The notes beneath the pieces are model-generated. The model did no database searches, was not told the origin of the DNA, and saw nothing but the letters and a program-made list of their open reading frames with translations. Below, in pieces: positions 1-6,584 of a stretch of DNA of 21,161 nt; position 1 is the first letter of the stretch; each line of letters starts with the position of its first letter. Origin of the DNA: Methylobacter sp. (GTDB lineage: Bacteria > Pseudomonadota > Gammaproteobacteria > Methylococcales > Methylomonadaceae); NCBI GenBank assembly GCA_023229605.1, contig JALNYY010000069.1, positions 1-21,161 of the forward strand. Direction: 5' to 3'. The position numbers were made by a program, and so were the translations under genes.

Positions 1-16
1 AGAGGAGTCAATTGCC

Positions 17-754
17 ATGCCTTATTTTCTACTCAGTATTGTTTTGCTTGTTAATGGCTGTGCTGTGCTAAAACAAGGCGAATTGCCTGCCATTACCGCC
101 GATGACAATGTCAGTCCATCGTTTGTTATTCCTGACGTTAGAGATCGGATGCTGTACCTTGCCCGCCAGGAATGGGAATTGTTCGGCCGTCCCGAAGTCA
201 ATTACGATATTGAGCCGCCTTCACTCACTTATCCAAGTGAAGCAACACATGGTCATGAAACTCTACCGCCTTTTTTCAGCCGGATCTTCATGTATTGGTA
301 TGCTGTGACAGACCTACCGATAATCGGGCATGAAGGGGAGATTAGACCCTGGTCGGGCGCTTTTATTGTCTGGCTAGCTCGAAATGCAGGCGTGCCTGAA
401 AGCGATTTGCCTTCTACCGTTTTGCATTGGGATTATATTGAGCATGTGATGTCGGCCGGTTCCGAAGACAGGTTTGTAGGCCATGACATCAACACTTATG
501 CCCCTAAGCCCGGAGACATTATTTGTACGCCGCGGGGTGAAGCTTTTATCCAGTCAATTCACAACTATAACGATCTAAGACGCGGGGCTTACCACTGTGA
601 TTTAGTGGTTGCACAACGGCCTGGAGAGCTTGATGTAATAGGCGGCAATGTCCTGGATGCGGTCACTTTAGCCCATATCAAACTGGACGGAGCGGGAAAG
701 GTACTGCCCACAAAAACCAGGCCATGGTCGTTGGCGATAGAACAGCGAAATTAA
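17..754 (+). CDS. DUF2272 domain lipoprotein-like protein
   Basis: The 245-residue product starts with a hydrophobic stretch ending in LVNGC at about residues 11-15, which reads as a lipobox, so it is probably an outer- or inner-membrane lipoprotein. The rest matches my recollection of the DUF2272 family, an NlpC/P60-like cysteine-peptidase-related fold of unknown activity. Visible blocks are PWSGAFIVWLARNAGV (about 112-127), the YAPKPGDIICT segment (about 161-171) and YHCDLVV with IGGNV (about 192-210). The Cys, His and Asp in those blocks could form a hydrolase site, but that is inference. An AGAGGAG ribosome site at 1-7 supports the start at 17. The signal peptide lacks the usual early Lys/Arg, and the frame stays open to the window edge, so an upstream start cannot be excluded. 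It lies tail to tail with hsdR and shows no functional link to it. Confidence 0.72.
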   Translation: MPYFLLSIVLLVNGCAVLKQGELPAITADDNVSPSFVIPDVRDRMLYLARQEWELFGRPEVNYDIEPPSLTYPSEATHGHETLPPFFSRIFMYWYAVTDLPIIGHEGEIRPWSGAFIVWLARNAGVPESDLPSTVLHWDYIEHVMSAGSEDRFVGHDINTYAPKPGDIICTPRGEAFIQSIHNYNDLRRGAYHCDLVVAQRPGELDVIGGNVLDAVTLAHIKLDGAGKVLPTKTRPWSLAIEQRN

Positions 755-939
755 ATGGTTTATGATGGACAACTTAATTTTTATTATCCAGAGTAGCTAT
801 CCAAGCTCGTATTGTATTTGCCTTATTGTATCTTTAGGGCATCCTGCAGACTAACATGATTTGTCTATTGTGCTTAATGATCAACTCCCCGCCTCCGCTA
901 AAGCCGGCGAACAATTACCCACTGCTAATCCGAACGGCA

Positions 940-3900
940 TTAATACCCCACCATTTGCCTTAAACTCTGCTGCATGGCCGCTTTAAAGGCGGCATCGTTG
1001 GCTAACAACTTATACAGATCCAGTTCATTACGCCGGTTTTTCAGCATCACTTCTTCGAATATCTTCTCGAACGCCAAATCCCGGTTATGCACATCCGGAT
1101 TGTTTTGGTACTTTTCTTCGAAATCCGGATGCGCCTTGATGCCGTCGGCAATATTGATGAACTTGATACGCTGCTCTTCGGGCGTTGCCCCCCAACCCTG
1201 GAACCAGCGCTCATTAAAACTGCGGATAATCTCGTCCAGCGGATCGTGTTCTTCGCCGCCGCCATGAGCGCCGCGCGGGTTGGGATTTTGCGGCTCCAGT
1301 TCGGTTTCACTGTCATCCAAACCGATGCTGTGATTGAGTTTGACGCGCTCCAGGCCGTATGACGACAAATCGACCGAATTCAACAATTCGTCGATCTGAT
1401 CCGCATCCGGATCTTTAACGATCAGTTTGGGAATCAGGAATTTCAGGAACCAAAACAGCTTTTCCCAGACGGCAATTTCATACGGCATGATCGAAGCCAT
1501 TTGGCCGTAGATTTTGACAAACTGCTTGGCCTTGATCTTGAAATCGACCTTGTCGTTGTCCTCCAGCTCCAATTCATAGTTGAAACGGTCTGCCGCCTTG
1601 TCGATGATCGGGCTCAGCAACTGGGCATCGGCATTGTCAAAGTACAGTTTGATGAACTGCTCCACCTCGTGCCATTCATACACACCCACATCGTCCAGCA
1701 CGTCTTTCAATTCGTGCAGTACGTTAATATCCGTGGCTTCCGATAAACGGGTCGCGGTATAGAAAGGATCGAAGGCCGTTTTAATATCGTCCACCGAATT
1801 GAAGAAATCGAGGATGAATAGGTCCTCGGTCTTCTTGCCCCACTTCGGCGCAGCGCGATTCAGGCGGGACAGCGCCTGCACCGCCAGCACCCATTGCAGC
1901 TTTTTATCGACGTACATCGCGCAGAGCTTGGGCTGGTCGAAGCCGGTCAGGTATTTGTTGGCCACGATCAGCAAGCGGTACTCGTCCGTATCGAAAGCGT
2001 CGCGGGTATCGTTTTCGGCAAAGCCGTTTATCTGGGCTTCGCTGTACTCGATTCCGTCAACCTCCTTGACCCCTGAAAACGCAATAAGCGCCTTGAACGG
2101 CTTGCCGCGTTCATCCAACAAACGGGTAATTGCCCGGTAATAACGGATCGCTGCTTCGATGTTCTGGGTGATCACCATGCCCTTGGCTTTACCCTTGAGC
2201 TTTTTGCTGTTCACCACTTGCGGAATAAAATGATCGAGGATGATCTCCGCCTTGATATTGATGGTCTGCTGATGCCGTTCGACATAAGCGCGCAGTTTTT
2301 TCTGGGCTTTGCTGCTGTCGAACAGCGGATTCTCGGCTATCGATTTTTGAATCTCGTAGTAGCTTTTATAGGTGGTGTAATTGGCCAGCACGTCGAGGAT
2401 GAAACCTTCCTCGATGGCCTGTTTCATCGAATACAGATGGAACGGCTCGAAGCTGCCGTCCGGCTGTTTGCAGCCGAATTTCTCCAACGTGGTGTTTTTG
2501 GGCGTTGCGGTAAAGGCCAGATAAGAAGCGTTACCGCGCATCTTGCGGGATTGCATGGCTTGCAGGATTTTATCCTGGGCGTCCAAACTTTCTTCCTCGC
2601 CATTATCGTTCTTGCCCATCGCCTTATTCATGTTGTCGTGCGCGGAACCGCTCTGCGAACTGTGCGCCTCGTCGATGATCACCGCAAAGCGCTTGTCGCT
2701 CAGGTCGGCGATACCGTCGATGATGAACGGGAATTTCTGGATCGTGGTGATGATAATCTTCTTGCCCTGCTCCAGGGCGCTTTTCAATTCCGAGGATTTA
2801 AACGCCGGGGCGATGATGTTTTTGACTTCGGAAAATTCCTTGATGTTCTCGCGCAGCTGCTTGTCCAGCAATCGGCGGTCGGTGACGACAATCACCGAAT
2901 CGAACAAAGGCTTTTCCAAATCGGTAGTCCCCGGTGTATCAAGGCTGGCCGGATAGGTTTCAATCAGCTGGTAAGCCGCCCAAGTGATGGAGTTGGATTT
3001 ACCCGAACCGGCCGAATGCTGAATCAAATAGGTTTGCCCTACCCCGTTTTCACTGGCATGCTCTACCAGCCTGCGCACGACATCCAGTTGATGATAACGC
3101 GGAAAAAACAGCGTGCGCTTGGGCAGCGGCTCTTTACTGCTGCCGTCGAGCCGGACGAAATGCTGGATGATGTTGGCAATGCTGGCTTTACTGAATATCT
3201 CTTGCCACAGGTAAGCGGTTTTATGGCCTCCCGAATTGGTCGGATTACCTGCGCCGAAGTTCTGTCCCTTATTGAACGGTAAAAAGAACGTGCTTTTGCC
3301 TTCCAGCTTGGTGGTCATATAGACCTCATCGGTATCCACCGCCATATGCACCAGGCAGCGGCCGAATTGCAGCAAGGGTTGGTTAATATCGCGGTCGTCT
3401 CGGTACTGTTTCTGGCCGTGATAGCGGGCGGTCTGGCCGGTCCAGGGATTTTTCAGCTCCAGCGTGGCGAACGGCAGGCCGTTGATGAACAGCACCAGGT
3501 CGATTTCTTCCAGCGTGTTGCTCAGCGAATAGCGCAGTTGCCGGGTGCTGCTGAAGATGTTTTCGGCAAAGTTCTGTTTGATCTTGTCGGAACTGCTGGC
3601 CAGCGGCGCCGGATACATCAGCGTCAGGTTTGCGTCATCTACATTCAGGCCTTTTTTCAGCAAATGCAGCAGGCCGTATTTTTTGATCAGCCGGTCGTAG
3701 CGTTCCAACACCTTAAGTTGCCAATCGCCGCCGTGTTTTTGCAGCTTTTCCAGTTCTTCATGCTGGGTCTGTTCCAAAAACGCCCAGAACCGTTTGCTGT
3801 CGAGCGCGTAGCGGGCGTTGAAGTCCTGCGGCAAGCCGAGCTGGTAGCCGTGGTTCTGGCTGAACGGGACATCCTTGCCTTCGGCAATCGCCTTTTGCGC

Positions 3901-3972
3901 TTCCAGGCAGGTGCCGGTCAGTTGTTTTTCGATGGCGATTTCCAGGGCTTGTTCGTTGGTTTGCGAAACCAT
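940..3972 (-). CDS. hsdR: Type I restriction enzyme R subunit (HsdR)
   Basis: This is the 1010-residue ATP-dependent translocase and nuclease subunit of a type I restriction complex (R2M2S). The N-terminal nuclease shows a PD-(D/E)xK site, with D158 followed by E173-L-K175. The superfamily 2 motor has Walker A AGSGKS at 321-326, DEAH at 434-437 and TATP at 488-491. Motif V is around the LTGFDQP block (675-681) and motif VI is QALSRLNR (699-706). Length and motif order are complete and no stop or frameshift is seen. It is the last gene of the minus-strand locus hsdM-vapBC-hsdS-hsdR. A 472-bp repeat-rich gap separates it from hsdS, so it may need its own promoter; I see no convincing one. A weak GGGAAC ribosome site precedes the ATG at 3970-3972. 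Confidence 0.95.
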   Translation of the reverse strand: MVSQTNEQALEIAIEKQLTGTCLEAQKAIAEGKDVPFSQNHGYQLGLPQDFNARYALDSKRFWAFLEQTQHEELEKLQKHGGDWQLKVLERYDRLIKKYGLLHLLKKGLNVDDANLTLMYPAPLASSSDKIKQNFAENIFSSTRQLRYSLSNTLEEIDLVLFINGLPFATLELKNPWTGQTARYHGQKQYRDDRDINQPLLQFGRCLVHMAVDTDEVYMTTKLEGKSTFFLPFNKGQNFGAGNPTNSGGHKTAYLWQEIFSKASIANIIQHFVRLDGSSKEPLPKRTLFFPRYHQLDVVRRLVEHASENGVGQTYLIQHSAGSGKSNSITWAAYQLIETYPASLDTPGTTDLEKPLFDSVIVVTDRRLLDKQLRENIKEFSEVKNIIAPAFKSSELKSALEQGKKIIITTIQKFPFIIDGIADLSDKRFAVIIDEAHSSQSGSAHDNMNKAMGKNDNGEEESLDAQDKILQAMQSRKMRGNASYLAFTATPKNTTLEKFGCKQPDGSFEPFHLYSMKQAIEEGFILDVLANYTTYKSYYEIQKSIAENPLFDSSKAQKKLRAYVERHQQTINIKAEIILDHFIPQVVNSKKLKGKAKGMVITQNIEAAIRYYRAITRLLDERGKPFKALIAFSGVKEVDGIEYSEAQINGFAENDTRDAFDTDEYRLLIVANKYLTGFDQPKLCAMYVDKKLQWVLAVQALSRLNRAAPKWGKKTEDLFILDFFNSVDDIKTAFDPFYTATRLSEATDINVLHELKDVLDDVGVYEWHEVEQFIKLYFDNADAQLLSPIIDKAADRFNYELELEDNDKVDFKIKAKQFVKIYGQMASIMPYEIAVWEKLFWFLKFLIPKLIVKDPDADQIDELLNSVDLSSYGLERVKLNHSIGLDDSETELEPQNPNPRGAHGGGEEHDPLDEIIRSFNERWFQGWGATPEEQRIKFINIADGIKAHPDFEEKYQNNPDVHNRDLAFEKIFEEVMLKNRRNELDLYKLLANDAAFKAAMQQSLRQMVGY

Positions 3973-4149
3973 GTTTGTTCCCGTTCATGTGTTTTGTAGT
4001 GCTATAGCTGGTAAAACAGCCGGTTAGTGTTTATCGTCAAATGGGCGACGTTAATTATGCTATTGATATATTTGCTTTTTATGTATTTTCTATTGAACCA
4101 GTCAGCTTCGTTATCAAATGACCGTCAAAGGAAAAAACCGGTTTTACTC

Positions 4150-4165
4150 GTTCCCACGGTCCGGC
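4150..4165. repeat. Degenerate half of the hairpin repeat
   Basis: GTTCCCACGGTCCGGC here matches the left half and loop of the full hairpin at 4328-4350 (GTTCCCACGCTCCGGC) with a single difference, but has no matching right arm. It looks like a decayed or truncated repeat copy. It lies in the 472-bp gap between hsdR (start 3972) and hsdS (end 4445). The rest of that gap upstream, 3973-4149, is AT-rich and shows no gene I can support. Confidence 0.5.
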
Positions 4166-4202
4166 TTAAGTTAAGAAAAAAGCGCCCTCTCCTGCGTGCT
4201 AG

Positions 4203-4304
4203 TTCCCAAGCTCCTGCTTGGGAATTCGGTACGGGAAGCTCTAGCTTCCCGGCTCGCAAAGCTAGAGCTTTGCTCACTGGGTTCCCTAGCGGGAGCTTGG
4301 GAAC
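4203..4304. repeat. Four-hairpin palindromic element, copy 1
   Basis: Four consecutive hairpins with 4-nt loops: 4203-4224 (stem TTCCCAAGC, loop TCCT), 4233-4250 (stem GGGAAGC, loop TCTA), 4256-4273 (stem GCAAAGC, loop TAGA) and 4281-4304 (imperfect stem GTTCCC.AGC, loop GGGA). The third loop is the reverse complement of the second. The fourth hairpin is close to the reverse complement of the first, so the element is mirror-symmetric (a-b-b'-a'). This architecture resembles REP/BIME-type extragenic palindromes, which can be mobilised by RAYT (TnpA-REP) transposases; no such gene is in the window. It sits between hsdS and hsdR and could act on transcript ends or stability. Confidence 0.8.
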
Positions 4305-4327
4305 CAGCCAGACGCTCGTCGTCAATA

Positions 4328-4425
4328 GTTCCCACGCTCCGGCGTGGGAATTCAGTCTGCAACGCTCCAGCGTTGCGGGACGCTGGAGCGTCTACCACAG
4401 CGTTCCCACGCCGGAGCGTGGGAAC
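4328..4425. repeat. Four-hairpin palindromic element, copy 2
   Basis: A second block has the same plan: 4328-4350 (stem TTCCCACGC, loop TCCG), 4359-4376 (stem GCAACGC, loop TCCA), 4379-4392 (stem GACGC, loop TGGA) and 4402-4425 (stem GTTCCCACGC, loop CGGA). The outer hairpins are exact inverses of each other, loop included, and the inner loops TCCA and TGGA are also inverse. The block starts 23 bp after the first and ends 19 bp before the hsdS stop. The stems are not identical to copy 1, so compensatory drift or independent insertion of related units is likely. Confidence 0.82.
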
Positions 4426-4444
4426 GATAAAGTGTCGCAGCCCT

Positions 4445-5788
4445 TCAGTTGCTAAGCGCAGGCACCTTGATTTTGCCGGTCACGGCGCTGTTGATCAGGG
4501 AGGCTTTATATTCTTTCAGTTTGTCGATTTGCTGTTGTTGGATCGAAATGGCTTGGTCGATCTTGGCGGATTCGGTTTCGATGTGGGCGACGATGGCAGC
4601 TTGTTCAATTAATGAGGGTACCGGCAAATACAAGTTACCCAGATGGGTACGATTAGTTGAGGCTAAATTAGTCGTTTTTGTCGCCGTATCAATGAAGTAT
4701 TTCCGTACCATATCAGTCGCCAGGAAATTAGAAACAAAGTCCTGACTCAATATTGACTGATTTACACGAATAGCGAATACATGATTTTGATGTAGACATG
4801 GCTTAATCTCATCACGCCAAACAGTACCCCTACCCAATTTATCAATATCTCCACCTTCTGTAACCAGAATATCGTGATTCTGTAACAAATACCTAGGTAT
4901 CTCAGATTTTGGCACCGAAATTGTTGCTATATCATCAAGTTTAAAATATCCGTTTTGAACGTTAGCTACCCTAATATATGGCATTTCAACAAGGTTTTTC
5001 TGAGGATATGACTTGCCAAGAGTGATACCTGACTGGATTTTTGAATGCATTTTGAGTCTTGAACAGCGCCAATGCTGCGGTATCTCACCAATCCATTCCA
5101 CGCCGGAGTCGCGCATCGGAGCGTCTGGGTTCAGGCCGCGGGTGACGGCGTTTTGAATCAGGATTTGTTTGCGCTCTTTGAGCAGGGCGATCTGTCTTTC
5201 CTTAATCGCCACGGCCTGATCGATCTGCGCGGTTTTTTGATCTAAAAAAGTGGCGATGATGGTTTGTTCGGGGATTGGGGGAATCAAAAACGGGATTTCT
5301 TTCATCCTTGGCTTGGACAAATCCCACTGCCCAATTCTGACTCCATCAGATGCGCTGCCGAAATACGAAATATATAACCCGCTACGAATTGCCAAGTGAA
5401 AGAATTTAGAATCAATTTCTTTGGTAAAAGCAAAAATAAAATAAGCAGGACTGACAATGCCTGTATGGTCAGAAACGCCATACGATCCCTGCCAAGCCTT
5501 CATTTTATTCATTCCAAATTGTCCACACTCAAGTACCTTGTAGTTACTCAAGTCATCTGGAATGTAGTTGTGATTTTCGTCTGGATCTTCTATGTTCCTT
5601 TGGATAACACCTTTTTCACGAGTAATAGAAAGTAAAGGCAAATCTGATCTGTTTTTGACCGAAACTGGTTTTAAACAACTTCCAAGCTTGCTTAATTCCC
5701 AATGCGCCGGAATCTCCCCCAACCATTCCACGCCGGAATCCTTATAAGCCTCATATTTCGGCATAGCGGCCAATTGCTCAATCATCAC
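4445..5788 (-). CDS. hsdS: Type I R-M specificity subunit (HsdS)
   Basis: The 447-residue protein sets the DNA target of the methylase and restriction complexes. It has the two-fold HsdS plan. Target-recognition domain 1 starts after DSGVEWLGEIPAHW (17-30). A conserved helical spacer from PPIPEQ (170-175) to about 218 follows. Domain 2 starts with DSGVEWIGEIPQHW (227-240), and the C-terminal helix runs from IEQAAIVAHI to the end. Both halves are full size, so a bipartite target is expected, but its sequence cannot be read from here. The recognition domains are visibly more AT-rich than the spacer segments, consistent with domain shuffling. The start may be either Met of the MM pair at 5788 or Met9 (MPKYEAY), which looks like the usual HsdS beginning; no strong ribosome site decides it. 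Confidence 0.93.
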   Translation of the reverse strand: MMIEQLAAMPKYEAYKDSGVEWLGEIPAHWELSKLGSCLKPVSVKNRSDLPLLSITREKGVIQRNIEDPDENHNYIPDDLSNYKVLECGQFGMNKMKAWQGSYGVSDHTGIVSPAYFIFAFTKEIDSKFFHLAIRSGLYISYFGSASDGVRIGQWDLSKPRMKEIPFLIPPIPEQTIIATFLDQKTAQIDQAVAIKERQIALLKERKQILIQNAVTRGLNPDAPMRDSGVEWIGEIPQHWRCSRLKMHSKIQSGITLGKSYPQKNLVEMPYIRVANVQNGYFKLDDIATISVPKSEIPRYLLQNHDILVTEGGDIDKLGRGTVWRDEIKPCLHQNHVFAIRVNQSILSQDFVSNFLATDMVRKYFIDTATKTTNLASTNRTHLGNLYLPVPSLIEQAAIVAHIETESAKIDQAISIQQQQIDKLKEYKASLINSAVTGKIKVPALSN

Positions 5789-5803
5789 CCACGCCCGCTG
5801 TTA

Positions 5804-5828
5804 ATTCGGGAGACGCTGTCTCCCGAAT
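5804..5828. repeat. Perfect 11-bp stem hairpin between vapC and hsdS
   Basis: ATTCGGGAGAC is followed by a 3-nt spacer GCT and its exact reverse complement GTCTCCCGAAT. It occupies most of the short gap between the vapC stop and the hsdS start on the minus strand. No T-run follows on the minus strand, so it is not a classic intrinsic terminator. It could be an mRNA-processing or stability hairpin, or another short-loop genomic repeat. Confidence 0.7.
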
Positions 5829-5855
5829 CGAAAACGATAAAATCCATTACCCGCA

Positions 5856-6260
5856 TTATTCAGCATCCGCCGGTTGCCACATGACATCAACACCATAGCG
5901 ATTAAATGCTGCATCGGCGCTGACCAACTGTAATTTTTCGAATTGCGCTTGCGCTATGATCAAACGGTCGAAAGGATCGTTGTGATGGGGCGGTAAATTG
6001 TTCAACGCATAAATATGGCTGGTTTCAATACCTAAAATTTGCAAGCCATTGTTCAAGCATTGCTGTTCTATAAGCTGATCCAGCGGTAAATCCAGTTCAA
6101 GCTTGCCCAGTTGGTTTTTGATTTGCATTTCCCATACGCTTGCCATGCTCAGGAAGATTGCATTGTCGATGTTTTCATAGCTTGCTAAAACGTGTCCCGG
6201 TATTTTGTCGGGCGCGTGCCTAAGCCACAGGAAAACATGCGTGTCTAAAAGCAATTTCAT
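5856..6260 (-). CDS. vapC: PIN-domain toxin, VapC family
   Basis: Small PIN-domain ribonuclease, the toxin of a type II toxin-antitoxin pair; family members cleave tRNA or rRNA. The 134-residue product starts MKLLLDTHVFLWLR. Acidic candidates for the Mg2+ site are D6, E44 (in SVWEMQIK), D95 and D98 (in HNDPFDR) and D116 (in SADAAF), an intact PIN set. I place the start at 6260 rather than 6275 because MKLLLDTH is the usual N-terminus of this group and because its ATG overlaps the antitoxin stop as ATGA, indicating translational coupling. It is embedded between hsdM and hsdS of the type I R-M operon on the same strand. The RNA target is unknown. Confidence 0.88.
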   Translation of the reverse strand: MKLLLDTHVFLWLRHAPDKIPGHVLASYENIDNAIFLSMASVWEMQIKNQLGKLELDLPLDQLIEQQCLNNGLQILGIETSHIYALNNLPPHHNDPFDRLIIAQAQFEKLQLVSADAAFNRYGVDVMWQPADAE

Positions 6261-6463
6261 GATTGTCCCAACCAAAAATCATCGCCCAAGGGTTCATCAA
6301 AATCCTTGGCGATGCGGATTTTATCCCGATATTCCCCAACGGTTCTTTTGCTTTCCTGTTGTTTTAATTGTTGTTTTTTTAAGAAAGCAACAAAGTCAAA
6401 AACCTGTTTTTGTAATTCGGGCGGTAATACTTCTATCTCATGAACTAATTGCTGGCTATTCAT
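6257..6463 (-). CDS. DUF2281-type antitoxin (VapB-like)
   Basis: A 68-residue protein whose block LPPELQKQVFDFVAFLKKQ (about 13-31) is characteristic of the DUF2281 family, commonly found just upstream of PIN toxins. The N-terminal part probably dimerises or binds DNA, and the acidic and aromatic C-terminal tail (DEPLGDDFWLG) probably binds VapC; both roles are inferred from TA organisation. A good ribosome site (GGAG, plus-strand 6471-6474) precedes the ATG at 6463. Its stop overlaps the vapC start by ATGA. It follows hsdM by 121 bp, a gap that could hold a TA promoter, although I cannot point to a convincing one. Confidence 0.8.
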   Translation of the reverse strand: MNSQQLVHEIEVLPPELQKQVFDFVAFLKKQQLKQQESKRTVGEYRDKIRIAKDFDEPLGDDFWLGQS

Positions 6464-6584
6464 TGCTTTTCTCCATTTGATAAGTTTGTAGAGTGGATTA
6501 CAAATTTTTCACTTCGTCAATGCCATCTTTTTTCAAAATCAGGACGCACTGCGTCACGTTTTGGAAATGGTGTTAAAGCGGCGC

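Noticed and set aside
2218..3282. Long plus-strand open frame of 354 codons
   Set aside because: It is antisense to the helicase part of hsdR, whose motifs are unmistakable; its protein shows no domain and is the usual complement shadow of a GC-biased gene.
4203..4425. CRISPR-like array
   Set aside because: The units are hairpins of variable sequence with no constant repeat and no 25-40 bp unique spacers, and there are no cas genes.
4027..4455. Plus-strand open frame of 142 codons between hsdR and hsdS
   Set aside because: Most of it is a translation of the hairpin repeats, giving recurring peptides such as SQAPAWEF and SHAPAWEF. Such repeat-derived frames are often misannotated as hypothetical proteins.
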